From CABHOJ01 sp965649545 (GTDB lineage Bacteria > Pseudomonadota > Gammaproteobacteria > Burkholderiales > Methylophilaceae), in the NCBI GenBank assembly GCA_965649545.1, contig CBFGLF010000002.1, forward strand, positions 1 through 43,455: a stretch of DNA of 43,455 bases, in the 5' to 3' direction. Under the pieces are notes generated by a model that saw only the letters and a list, made by a program, of their open reading frames with translations, was not told the origin of the DNA and made no database searches. Position 1 is the first letter of the stretch. Every line of letters starts with the position of its first letter. This document shows positions 15,055 through 22,732 of the stretch, one piece after another. The translations under genes and the position numbers were made by a program.

Positions 15055-15089
15055 GTGGGGTTGAATTACTGACGGTAATCCCCACTTTT
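15055..15089 (+). terminator. Hairpin after grpE, overlapping the dnaK promoter
   Basis: GTGGGG and ATTAC on the left pair with GTAAT and CCCCAC on the right, giving an 11-bp stem with a TTGA bulge on the left arm and a TGACG loop, directly followed by TTTT. This looks like an intrinsic terminator or attenuator for grpE transcripts. Its bases also contain the candidate sigma-32 elements of dnaK: the bulge lies in the -35 and the right arm is the -10. Confidence 0.55.
15060..15087 (+). promoter_or_regulatory. Sigma-32-like promoter of dnaK
   Basis: GTTGAA (15060-15065) and CCCCACTT (15080-15087) are separated by 14 bases, within the sigma-32 range and with a CCCC-rich -10. The -35 is less perfect than that of grpE. 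It lies about 50 bases before the dnaK ATG, and would let dnaK-dnaJ be induced separately from grpE. Confidence 0.65.
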
Positions 15090-15135
15090 GCAACATCGGT
15101 ATTCATCATTCAAGTATTCGTTATAGGAAGACATC

Positions 15136-17058
15136 ATGGGAAAAATCATCGGTATTGACTTGGGCACCACCAATTCCTGCGTGGCCGTCATGGAAGGCGG
15201 CAAGCCGCGCGTGATCGAAAACGCTGAAGGCGCACGCACGACGCCTTCGATCATCGCTTATCAGGATGACGGCGAGATCCTGGCTGGCGCACCTGCCAAG
15301 CGTCAGGCAGTGACCAACCCAAAGAACACGCTATATGCAGTGAAGCGCCTGATTGGTCGTCGTTTCGAAGAGAAGGAAGTCCAGAAGGACATCGGCCTCA
15401 TGCCCTACACCATCAGCAAGGCTGACAACGGCGATGCCTGGGTGGAAGTGCGCGGCGAGAAGATGGCGCCTCCACAGATCTCCGCAGAAGTCCTGCGCAA
15501 GATGAAGAAGACCGCCGAAGATTACCTGGGTGAAGAAGTCACCGAGGCCGTCATCACCGTACCTGCCTACTTCAACGACTCCCAGCGCCAGGCGACCAAG
15601 GACGCCGGTCGTATCGCCGGCCTGGAAGTGAAGCGCATCATCAACGAGCCGACCGCAGCCGCACTGGCCTTCGGTATGGACAAGCAGGAAGGTGATCGCA
15701 AGATCGCCGTTTATGACCTGGGTGGCGGTACCTTCGACATCTCCATCATCGAGATCGCCGAGATCGACGGCGAACACCAGTTCGAAGTGCTCTCCACCAA
15801 CGGCGACACCTTCCTCGGTGGCGAAGACTTCGATAACCGCCTGATCGATTTCCTGGCGGACGAATTCAAGAAAGAGAACGGCCTCGACCTGCGTAACGAC
15901 CTGCTGGCCAAGCAGCGCCTGAAGGAAGCTGCCGAGAAGGCCAAGATCGAGCTGTCCTCCAGCACCCAGACCGAAGTCAACCTGCCGTACATCACGGCTG
16001 ACGCTTCCGGTCCCAAGCATCTGGTGGTCAAGATCACCCGTGCCAAGTTCGAATCGCTGGTGGAAGACCTGATCGAACGCACCATCGCCCCATGTCGCAC
16101 CGCGATCAAGGATGCGGGCGTCAAGGTCGAGGACATCACCGACGTCATCCTGGTCGGCGGCCAGACCCGTATGCCCAAGGTGCAAGAGAAGGTGAAAGAG
16201 ATCTTCGGCAAGGAGCCTCGCAAGGACGTCAATCCGGATGAAGCCGTGGCCGTCGGTGCCGCGATCCAGGGCGGCGTGCTCAAGGGCGACGTCAAAGACG
16301 TGCTGTTGCTCGACGTGACCCCGCTCTCCCTCGGTATCGAGACCCTGGGCGGCGTCATGACCAAGCTCATCAAGAAGAACACCACGATCCCGACCAAGGC
16401 CTCGCAAGTGTTCTCCACCGCCGACGACAACCAGTCCGCCGTGACCATCCATGTGTTGCAGGGTGAGCGCGAGATGGCGTCCGGCAATAAGAGCCTGGGC
16501 CAGTTCAACCTCTCCGACATCCCGCCGGCACCACGCGGCATGCCGCAGATCGAGGTCACATTCGACATCGACGCCAACGGCATCCTGCATGTCTCGGCCA
16601 AGGACAAGGCCACCGGCAAGGAGAACAAGATCAAGATCCAGGCCAACTCCGGTCTCTCTGAAGAAGAGATCAAGCGCATGGAAGAAGAAGCCGCCCAGTA
16701 CGCGGATGAAGACCGCAAGCTGCGCGAACTGGTCGATGCCCGTAACGCCGGTGAAGGCATGATCCACAGCGTGAAGAAGTCGCTGGCGGAACATGGCGAC
16801 AAGCTGGAAGCCGACGAGAAGGACAAGATCGAAGCCGCACTCAAGGAGGCTGAAGAAGCCGTCAAGGGTGATGACAAGGATGCGATTGAAGCCAAGACCA
16901 ACGCCCTGATGGAAGCCTCGCAGAAGCTGGGCGAGAAGGTCTACGCCGAGCAGCAAGCCCAGCAGGGCGCGGCAGACGCACAACCACAGGACGAGAAGAC
17001 CGTCGATGCGGAAGTGGTCGATGCCGAGTTCGAAGAGGTCAAGGACGACAAGAAGTAA
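15136..17058 (+). CDS. dnaK: Hsp70 chaperone DnaK
   Basis: A 640-residue ATP-driven chaperone that binds exposed hydrophobic peptides with DnaJ and GrpE. The nucleotide-binding domain opens with IIGIDLGTTNSCVAVMEG and holds VYDLGGGTFDISI and ILVGGQTRMPKVQ. The interdomain linker is DVLLLDVTPLSLG, after which the substrate-binding beta domain (through about residue 505) and helical lid follow. The C-terminus is acidic with an EEVKDDKK end, close to the EEVKD-like tail of bacterial DnaK. AGGAAG lies seven bases before the ATG. Length is standard. dnaJ follows after 76 bases. Confidence 0.99.
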   Translation: MGKIIGIDLGTTNSCVAVMEGGKPRVIENAEGARTTPSIIAYQDDGEILAGAPAKRQAVTNPKNTLYAVKRLIGRRFEEKEVQKDIGLMPYTISKADNGDAWVEVRGEKMAPPQISAEVLRKMKKTAEDYLGEEVTEAVITVPAYFNDSQRQATKDAGRIAGLEVKRIINEPTAAALAFGMDKQEGDRKIAVYDLGGGTFDISIIEIAEIDGEHQFEVLSTNGDTFLGGEDFDNRLIDFLADEFKKENGLDLRNDLLAKQRLKEAAEKAKIELSSSTQTEVNLPYITADASGPKHLVVKITRAKFESLVEDLIERTIAPCRTAIKDAGVKVEDITDVILVGGQTRMPKVQEKVKEIFGKEPRKDVNPDEAVAVGAAIQGGVLKGDVKDVLLLDVTPLSLGIETLGGVMTKLIKKNTTIPTKASQVFSTADDNQSAVTIHVLQGEREMASGNKSLGQFNLSDIPPAPRGMPQIEVTFDIDANGILHVSAKDKATGKENKIKIQANSGLSEEEIKRMEEEAAQYADEDRKLRELVDARNAGEGMIHSVKKSLAEHGDKLEADEKDKIEAALKEAEEAVKGDDKDAIEAKTNALMEASQKLGEKVYAEQQAQQGAADAQPQDEKTVDAEVVDAEFEEVKDDKK

Positions 17059-17083
17059 GCGTTTCGTGATGCAATCGCCAGAG

Positions 17084-17110
17084 GCACACCCGTTGCGAGA
17101 CGCGGTGTGC
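17084..17110. repeat. Small hairpin in the dnaK-dnaJ gap
   Basis: GCACACC (17084-17090) and GGTGTGC (17104-17110) form a 7-bp inverted repeat with a 13-base loop. There is no T-tract after it. It may be an mRNA stabilising or processing structure that sets the DnaK:DnaJ ratio, but nothing else supports this. Confidence 0.4.
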
Positions 17111-17134
17111 TTCGGCACATTCGGCAGGAAATAA

Positions 17135-18265
17135 ATGGCAACTAAAAAAGACTATTACGAAGTGCTGGGCGTCAATCGCGACGCCTCGGACGACGAGATC
17201 AAGAAAGCCTACCGCAAGCTGGCGATGAAATACCATCCGGACCGCAATCCGGATAACCCCAAAGCCGAGGAAAGCTTCAAGGAAGCCAAGGAAGCATACG
17301 AAGTCTTGTCCGACGACCAGAAGCGCGGTGCGTATGACCAATACGGCCATGCCGGGGTCGACCCGAGCATGGGTGGTGGCGGTGGCGGCGCGCAGGGCTT
17401 CGGCAACTTCTCCGATGCCTTCGGCGACATCTTCGGCGACATCTTCGGTGGTGGTGCCGGCGGCGGCAGACGCTCCAATGTCTATCGTGGCGCGGACCTG
17501 CGCTACAACATGGAGATCACGCTCGACAATGCCGCTCACGGTACCGAGACCAAGATTCGTATCCCGGTCATGGCCGAATGCGAGACCTGTCATGGCGACG
17601 GCGCACGTCCCGGCACCAAGCCGGTCACCTGTACCACCTGCGGTGGCCATGGGCAGGTACGGATGCAACAGGGGTTCTTCTCGGTACAGCAGACCTGCCC
17701 GAAATGCCATGGCACGGGCAAGATGGTCAAAGACCCCTGCCCCACCTGTCACGGCGGCGGGCGCGTCAAGCAGCACAAGACCTTATCGGTGAAGATCCCG
17801 GCCGGGGTGGACGAGGGCGATCGTATCCGTCTCTCGGGCGAAGGCGAAGCCGGCGTCAATGGCGGGCCACCGGGCGATCTGTATGTCGTGGTCCATCTGA
17901 AACCGCACGAGATCTTCCAGCGCGAAGGCGGCAACCTGCATTGCGAGATGCCGATCAGTTTCACGACGGCAGCCCTCGGCGGCGAGATCGAGATCCCGAC
18001 ACTGGATGGTCATGCCCGCATGAAGATCCCGCCTGAGACCCAATCGGGTGCGGTCTTCCGCCTGCGCGGCAAAGGCATCAAGCCCTTGCGTAGCAGCGAA
18101 CACGGCGACCTGATGTGCCATGTCGTGGTCGAGACGCCGGTCAAGCTGACCGATCGTCAGAAAGAACTGCTGCGGGAGCTTGAAGAGATCAACCAGCAGG
18201 ACTCAGGCAAGCATAGCCCGCGATCCAAAGGCTGGATGGACAAGGTCAAGGACTTCTTCCAGTAA
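17135..18265 (+). CDS. dnaJ: Hsp40 cochaperone DnaJ
   Basis: A 376-residue type I J-protein that delivers clients to DnaK and stimulates its ATPase. The J domain (residues 1-70) has the essential HPD in KYHPDRNP. A Gly/Phe-rich region follows at about 75-115. Four CxxCxGxG zinc-binding repeats are visible from about residue 148 (CETCHGDG, CTTCGGHG, CPKCHGTG, CPTCHGGG). Two C-terminal beta domains bind substrate. The ATG is preceded by GCAGGAAATAA. It is last in the grpE-dnaK-dnaJ block and is followed 15 bases later by a strong bidirectional terminator. Confidence 0.99.
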   Translation: MATKKDYYEVLGVNRDASDDEIKKAYRKLAMKYHPDRNPDNPKAEESFKEAKEAYEVLSDDQKRGAYDQYGHAGVDPSMGGGGGGAQGFGNFSDAFGDIFGDIFGGGAGGGRRSNVYRGADLRYNMEITLDNAAHGTETKIRIPVMAECETCHGDGARPGTKPVTCTTCGGHGQVRMQQGFFSVQQTCPKCHGTGKMVKDPCPTCHGGGRVKQHKTLSVKIPAGVDEGDRIRLSGEGEAGVNGGPPGDLYVVVHLKPHEIFQREGGNLHCEMPISFTTAALGGEIEIPTLDGHARMKIPPETQSGAVFRLRGKGIKPLRSSEHGDLMCHVVVETPVKLTDRQKELLRELEEINQQDSGKHSPRSKGWMDKVKDFFQ

Positions 18266-18279
18266 ATCAGACGCAACGC

Positions 18280-18305
18280 AAAAGCCCGCATCAGCGGGCT
18301 TTTCG
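18280..18305. terminator. Bidirectional intrinsic terminator after dnaJ
   Basis: AAAAGCCCGC-ATCA-GCGGGCTTTTC folds into a 6-bp GC stem extended by A-T pairs, with T-tracts in both directions. It ends dnaJ on the plus strand and can end the esterase transcript arriving from the minus strand, whose stop lies 43 bases away. Confidence 0.9.
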
Positions 18306-18347
18306 TTTTACGTTGTCCCATAGCTTATCCCAGGTACCACTTGGCTT

Positions 18348-19358
18348 TCAGGCTTGGACACCCAGATGCTTGCGGATCTCCTGCGCGGCTTGCGCGATGG
18401 CGTTCTTCGATGCAGGCGTGATGGCCAGTGCGTTCAGCAGTCCGAAATCATGGATCGTGCCCAGATAACGCGTTGCCGTGACCTCGACGCCTGCTTGCAT
18501 GAGTAGATGGGCATAATGCTCGCCTTCGTCACGCAGTACGTCATATTCGGCAGTCTGCAACAGCGTCGGCGGCATCCCTTCCAGCTTACCTAGCGGGGTA
18601 CGCAGTGGCGACGCGTACATCTCCTTCTTGGCATCGACATGGGAGGAATACTGATCCCAGAACCAGCGCATCATGTTGCGTGTCAGAAAGTAGCCCTCTT
18701 CATAACGGCGATAGGACTCGGTATCGAATTCCGCGTCGGTCACCGGCCAGAACAGCGTCTGGTGCTTGATGGCCGGGATGTTGCCGTTCTCCTTGGCCAT
18801 CAAGCAAACCACCGTCGCCATGTTGGCGCCGGCGCTGTTGCCGGCGACGGCGATATTCTTGCCATCGACCTTGATCTCTTTTCCGGATTCGCTGACCCAC
18901 TTGGTGGCGAGGAAACATTCGACCACGGCGGAAGGGTATTCGGCCTCAGGGGAGCGTCCGTAGTTGACGAAGATCATGGCGCAGCCCGAAGCCAGGCACA
19001 GGTCGCGCACGAACCGCTCATGGGTGGGGAAATCGCCCAACACCCAACCGCCACCATGAAAGAACATCACGCCTGGCAAGGTGCCCTTGGCTCCAGTAGG
19101 ACGCGTCACCGTCAGGCTCACCATGTGACCCTCGATCTCGATCACCCGGTGCTCGACGTCGATGCCGCTGGTATCGACGTTGATCGACTTCTGCGCCTCG
19201 CTCAACACCTTGCGTGCTTCCTCGGGCGCGAGCTGTTCCAGCGGCGTGCTATCCGCTGCCGCCAGTTGATTGAGGAAATGCCGCGTGATGGGATCCATGT
19301 CCCGGTAGGGGTCATCGCTTTTGGCGAATGCGTCACTGAAGGGATTGAGGATATTCAT
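18348..19358 (-). CDS. Alpha/beta-hydrolase, hormone-sensitive-lipase (family IV) esterase
   Basis: A 336-residue carboxylesterase-like enzyme. The oxyanion HGGGW motif is at residues 101-105, the nucleophile elbow GNSAG at 173-177 with Ser175, the acid is in EYDVLRDEGE and the His in IHDFGLL. This triad and the HGGG box mark bacterial family IV (HSL-like) esterases, which hydrolyse short-chain acyl esters. No signal peptide is apparent, so it is probably cytosolic. The ATG at 19358 is preceded by CGGAGCG; an in-frame ATG 40 codons upstream adds a low-complexity leader unlike the family and was not chosen. The physiological substrate is unknown. It looks monocistronic, with terminators on both sides. 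Confidence 0.9.
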   Translation of the reverse strand: MNILNPFSDAFAKSDDPYRDMDPITRHFLNQLAAADSTPLEQLAPEEARKVLSEAQKSINVDTSGIDVEHRVIEIEGHMVSLTVTRPTGAKGTLPGVMFFHGGGWVLGDFPTHERFVRDLCLASGCAMIFVNYGRSPEAEYPSAVVECFLATKWVSESGKEIKVDGKNIAVAGNSAGANMATVVCLMAKENGNIPAIKHQTLFWPVTDAEFDTESYRRYEEGYFLTRNMMRWFWDQYSSHVDAKKEMYASPLRTPLGKLEGMPPTLLQTAEYDVLRDEGEHYAHLLMQAGVEVTATRYLGTIHDFGLLNALAITPASKNAIAQAAQEIRKHLGVQA

Positions 19359-19501
19359 AAGCGCTCCGTGGGTTCTTGATGGCAGAGCCCAGGCACAAGC
19401 AGGTTGGCACGTTGAGCGCTTGCCGATTTTAGGAGCTGATGATTGTGCGCGATGCGGGACGGATACGATGTCGGACATCCGCCGATTCTGTTGTCAGAGA
19501 T

Positions 19502-19523
19502 CGCCCCCCAGTGAGTGGGGGCG
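19502..19523. repeat. GC-rich hairpin between esterase and gloA
   Basis: CGCCCCC and GGGGGCG form a perfect 7-bp stem with an 8-base loop. There is no T-tract on either side, so it is not a standard terminator. The 242 bases between the esterase start and the gloA stop hold this hairpin, the gloA terminator, and no open reading frame I would support. Confidence 0.5.
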
Positions 19524-19545
19524 GCTTCTCAGAAATGCGATGGGA

Positions 19546-19580
19546 TCAAAAAGGGGTGCATGGACAGGGCGCCATGCACC
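19546..19580 (-). terminator. Intrinsic terminator of the gloA operon
   Basis: On the minus strand, GGTGCATGG and CCATGCACC form a perfect 9-bp stem with an 8-base loop, followed by CCTTTTTGATC. It lies 20 bases after the gloA stop codon and fits a rho-independent terminator ending the minus-strand gene run. Confidence 0.82.
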
Positions 19581-19600
19581 TGAGTTACAACACCCGGCGA

Positions 19601-19990
19601 CTAGTAAGTACCCTTCTGGATGAACTCGATCTTGTAACCGTCCGGGTCCTGGATGAAAGCGATCACGGTAGTCCCGTGCATCATCGGGCCTGCTTCGCGG
19701 ATCACTTTGCCACCCGCCTGTTTGACCTGATCGCAGGCCGCGTAGGCGTCATCCACCTCGATCGCGATGTGGCCATACGCGTTGCCCATCTCATAGGTCT
19801 CGACGCCCCAGTTATGGGTCAGCTCGATCACCGTATGGTCCTTTTCATCGCCATAACCGATGAAGGCCAGCGAGAATTTCCCATCCGGGTAGTCGTGCTT
19901 GCGCAGCACCTTCATGCCGAGGATCTTGGTATAAAAATCGATCGAGCGATCCAGATCGCCGACACGCAACATGGTATGCAGCATTCGCAT
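19601..19990 (-). CDS. gloA: Glyoxalase I (lactoylglutathione lyase)
   Basis: A 129-residue metalloenzyme that isomerises the glutathione-methylglyoxal hemithioacetal to S-lactoylglutathione. Both halves of the betaalphabetabetabeta fold are present and the metal ligands fall exactly at the E. coli positions: H5, E56, H74 and E122 (in LHTMLRV, TVIELTHNW, YGHIAIEV and GYKIEFIQ). Lack of the longer insertions seen in zinc-type enzymes suggests the nickel/cobalt-preferring bacterial class. It acts in the cytosol in aldehyde detoxification. It follows the ferredoxin gene by 27 bases and may share its transcript. An AGGAGAAA stretch is clear before the ATG. Confidence 0.96.
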   Translation of the reverse strand: MRMLHTMLRVGDLDRSIDFYTKILGMKVLRKHDYPDGKFSLAFIGYGDEKDHTVIELTHNWGVETYEMGNAYGHIAIEVDDAYAACDQVKQAGGKVIREAGPMMHGTTVIAFIQDPDGYKIEFIQKGTY

Positions 19991-20017
19991 GAGGTTTCTC
20001 CTAGAGTGTATGTCTGA

Positions 20018-20269
20018 TTATTTGGCTGCGATGAGTCGCAGGTATTTCTGGTGCAGTTGTTCCTTGGTCTCGACGACATCCGGATCCAGCGGGATGCAGT
20101 CGATGGGACAGACTTCCTGGCATTGCGGCTTGTCGAAATGGCCGACACATTCGGTGCACAGATTGGGGTCGATGACATAGATCTCTTCGCCTTGCGAGAT
20201 CGCGCCATTGGGACATTCCGGCTCGCAGACGTCGCAATTGATACATTCATCAGTAATCATGAGTGCCAT
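20018..20269 (-). CDS. YfhL-type 2[4Fe-4S] ferredoxin
   Basis: An 83-residue cytosolic electron carrier. The first cluster motif is C9-C12-C15-C19P in CINCDVCEPECP. The second is C38-x2-C41-x8-C50-x3-C54P with a further C58, a spacing with an insertion typical of Alvin/YfhL ferredoxins, which have two clusters of very different potential. The partner enzyme is unknown. It starts 12 bases after the coaD stop, so the two are likely cotranscribed; a coaD-ferredoxin pair is common in Betaproteobacteria and Gammaproteobacteria. Confidence 0.93.
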   Translation of the reverse strand: MALMITDECINCDVCEPECPNGAISQGEEIYVIDPNLCTECVGHFDKPQCQEVCPIDCIPLDPDVVETKEQLHQKYLRLIAAK

Positions 20270-20281
20270 ACAGCGTCCTGC

Positions 20282-20761
20282 CTAGCTCAGTTTTTCAGCA
20301 ATACTCTGCTTGATCATCGGTGAGACGAACTGGCTGATATCGCCGCCCAGTTGGGCGATCTCGCGCACCAGGCTGGCGGAGATGAACATGTATTGTTCGG
20401 CTGGGGTCAGGAATAGCGTTTCCACCTCGGGATAGAGATGACGGTTCATGCCGGCAAGCTGGAACTCGTATTCGAAATCCGAGACCGCGCGCAATCCGCG
20501 GATCACCACCCTTGCGCCCTCTTCGCGGGCGAACTGCATGAGCAGGCCGGTAAACCCCACCACTTTCACATTGGGGCAATCCGCCAAGACCTTGGAGGCC
20601 AGCTCGACCCGCTCCTCCAGGCTGAACAAAGGCCGCTTGCTGTGGCTTTGCGCAACCGCCACCACCACCTCGTCGAACAATCGCGCGGCGCGGCGCACCA
20701 CATCCTCGTGACCGAGGGTGATGGGGTCGAACGTACCGGGGTATATGGCTTTGATACTCAT
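20282..20761 (-). CDS. coaD: Phosphopantetheine adenylyltransferase
   Basis: A 159-residue nucleotidyltransferase that makes dephospho-CoA from 4'-phosphopantetheine and ATP, the fourth step of CoA synthesis. The nucleotide motif is YPGTFDPITLGHEDV (T-x-G-H), followed by SKRPLFSLEERVEL, the RGLRAVSDFEYE substrate loop, and ISASLVREIA, corresponding to the ISSTxVR motif. Length matches E. coli CoaD. It lies between rsmD and the ferredoxin, an arrangement common in this class. Confidence 0.97.
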   Translation of the reverse strand: MSIKAIYPGTFDPITLGHEDVVRRAARLFDEVVVAVAQSHSKRPLFSLEERVELASKVLADCPNVKVVGFTGLLMQFAREEGARVVIRGLRAVSDFEYEFQLAGMNRHLYPEVETLFLTPAEQYMFISASLVREIAQLGGDISQFVSPMIKQSIAEKLS

Positions 20762-20790
20762 CGCTTGGCTTTGATATTCAGGGCACGACT

Positions 20791-21345
20791 CTAGTCGTCA
20801 TGCGGCGATTTTAGCAGGTGGAAGAAAACATTGCCCGCCTTCCCCTGCTTGTGGACACGCCACGCGTCAGAATCCTGGATGGCGAACTCGGCCTCCGCAT
20901 ACACCACGCCGTCTTTCGCGAGGTGGGTCGTGAGGCTGGGCAGCAGTTTATCCATCCAGCCCTGCTGATAGGGCGGATCGAGAAAGATGACATCGAAAGT
21001 CTGTTGGTTGCCGGCGAGGAATTGCATTGCGTCGCGTTGCAGGATGACCGCATCGGTCGCGGCGAGTTGTTGCTGGTTATCGACCAGCGCACGGTAGGCT
21101 TGTGCGGATTTCTCCACCATGACGACCGAGCGGGCACCGCGCGACAGGGCTTCGAAACCCATGGCCCCGGTCCCCGAGAAGAGATCGAGGCAAGTGAGGC
21201 CATGCAGGTCCTGGCCCAACCAGTTGAACACGGTTTGCCTCACCCGATCCGGGGTGGGGCGCAAGCCCGGCACATCGGGGAATGAGAGCAAACGGCTGCG
21301 CCAATCCCCACCGCCGATACGTACTTTATTCTTCTGGATCGCCAT
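20791..21345 (-). CDS. rsmD: 16S rRNA (guanine966-N2)-methyltransferase
   Basis: A 184-residue SAM methyltransferase modifying G966 of 16S rRNA in the small subunit. RIGGGDWRSRLLSFP near the N-terminus is the RNA-binding leader of RsmD. The SAM site is CLDLFSGTGAMGFEALSRGA, and the catalytic motif IV is FLDPPYQQG. The C-terminus is as in the family. It is followed by coaD after 29 bases, as in many proteobacteria, and follows the M16 peptidase pair. Confidence 0.95.
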   Translation of the reverse strand: MAIQKNKVRIGGGDWRSRLLSFPDVPGLRPTPDRVRQTVFNWLGQDLHGLTCLDLFSGTGAMGFEALSRGARSVVMVEKSAQAYRALVDNQQQLAATDAVILQRDAMQFLAGNQQTFDVIFLDPPYQQGWMDKLLPSLTTHLAKDGVVYAEAEFAIQDSDAWRVHKQGKAGNVFFHLLKSPHDD

Positions 21346-21394
21346 GGGCGACAGTGTAGCGAATATTCAGTACGCGAATGAATCGCCTGCGCGA

Positions 21395-22732
21395 TTATTT
21401 CGCTGCCTGCGTGGCCTCCGTGGCGTCACCGCCGACGACGATGGTCACCAGCTTGTCGGTCTTCACGCGACGCTGGAACGCATCCCGGATCTGCGCCGTG
21501 GTGACGGCATTGACCTGTTTGTTGAAGTCCTCCAGATAGGTCAACGGCAGTTTGTAGAAGCCGATCACGGCGAGGTAATCGAGGATCTTGCTGTTACTGT
21601 CGAGCCGCAACGGGAACCCGCCGGTGATGTTTTGCTTGGCCGCCTTCAGCTCGGCTTCGGTCGGACCATTCTTCATGAACTTGTCCAGTGTCTCGTGCAC
21701 CACCTTGAGTGCCTGTTCGGCTTGCTCACGCTTGGTCTGCAGGCCGATCTGGAAGGGGCCGAGTTCGGCCATGGGCATGAAATAGCTATAGACGCTGTAC
21801 ACCAACCCGCGCTTCTCGCGCACTTCTTCGGTCAGGCGCGAGACGAACCCACCGCCGCCCAATACATAGTTACCGACATACAGCGGGAAATAATCGGCAT
21901 CGCCGCGCTTGAGCCCGGGGTATCCCAGCAGGATATGCGACTGCTTGGCCGGGTGCGGGATGCGCTGCTCCACGGCACGGTCCGGATAGCCGACGCTTGG
22001 TAGCGGCACCACCGCTGGCGACTTAGGCAACCCTGCGCTGATGCGATCGGCCAATTTCTCGGCCTGTGCACGGTCCATGTCGCCGATCATGGCGATCACG
22101 GCATTGCGGGCACCGTAGTAGGTCGTGTAGAAATTCTGCAGGTGCTCGCGCTTGAGCGTGGGGATGGTGTCCAGTTCTCCGCTATCGTCCAGCGCATAAG
22201 GGTGATCGCCATACAGCGCCTTCATGAAGGCCTTGTTGGAGATGCTCTCTGGCTGGGTCGCAGCTTCTTTCAAGCCGGCGATGATGCGGGCCTTTTCCCG
22301 CTCCAGCACCGCCTCAGGGAAGTCCGGCTGTTGCAATACCTTGATGTAGACGTCCAGTGCCGCCTCGCGCTCCTTCTCGCTGCTCAGGGTGCGCAGCTTG
22401 AACGCGGCGCGGTCGACATCCAGCTCGCCCCCCATGATAGCCCCGGTATCGGCCATGCGCTTGGAGATCTGTTCATCACTCAAACCGCCGGCCCCCAGGC
22501 CCATCAGATGCCGCGTGACCCCAGCCAGACCGGAAGTGGCCTTGTCGTCACGCGAACTGCCTGCAGCGAAATTGACGCTAACGTCGAGGATAGGCAGATC
22601 GTGGTTCTCGACAAAATAGACGGCGGCACCGCTAGCGGTCTGCCACTGCTGGATCTTGACGGCCGCTTGCGCTGGCAACGCCAATCCGGCGACCAGCGCA
22701 ACAAGCAAGGTCATGACTAAATTAGTGCGCAT
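21395..22732 (-). CDS. M16 peptidase, non-catalytic subunit
   Basis: A 445-residue periplasmic pitrilysin-family protein with signal peptide MRTNLVMTLLVALVAGLALPAQA. The HxxEH zinc site of M16 enzymes is missing: the equivalent segment reads TRHLMGLGAGG. The protein keeps the C-terminal half features, including GGGGFVSRLTEEVREKRGLVYSVYSYF, which supply the Arg/Tyr substrate contacts in heterodimeric M16B peptidases. It therefore likely pairs with the active subunit encoded just upstream. The start used is preceded by AAAAGGAAAA and overlaps the upstream gene by 11 bases; an ATG eight codons earlier lacks a ribosome site. Substrates are unknown, presumably peptides in the periplasm. Confidence 0.9.
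   Translation of the reverse strand: MRTNLVMTLLVALVAGLALPAQAAVKIQQWQTASGAAVYFVENHDLPILDVSVNFAAGSSRDDKATSGLAGVTRHLMGLGAGGLSDEQISKRMADTGAIMGGELDVDRAAFKLRTLSSEKEREAALDVYIKVLQQPDFPEAVLEREKARIIAGLKEAATQPESISNKAFMKALYGDHPYALDDSGELDTIPTLKREHLQNFYTTYYGARNAVIAMIGDMDRAQAEKLADRISAGLPKSPAVVPLPSVGYPDRAVEQRIPHPAKQSHILLGYPGLKRGDADYFPLYVGNYVLGGGGFVSRLTEEVREKRGLVYSVYSYFMPMAELGPFQIGLQTKREQAEQALKVVHETLDKFMKNGPTEAELKAAKQNITGGFPLRLDSNSKILDYLAVIGFYKLPLTYLEDFNKQVNAVTTAQIRDAFQRRVKTDKLVTIVVGGDATEATQAAK

Noticed and set aside
15331..17118. A 595-codon minus-strand open frame opposite dnaK (and a 396-codon one in another frame)
   Set aside because: Both lie fully antisense to dnaK, have compositions expected from codon bias of the sense strand, and show no recognisable domain or ribosome site.
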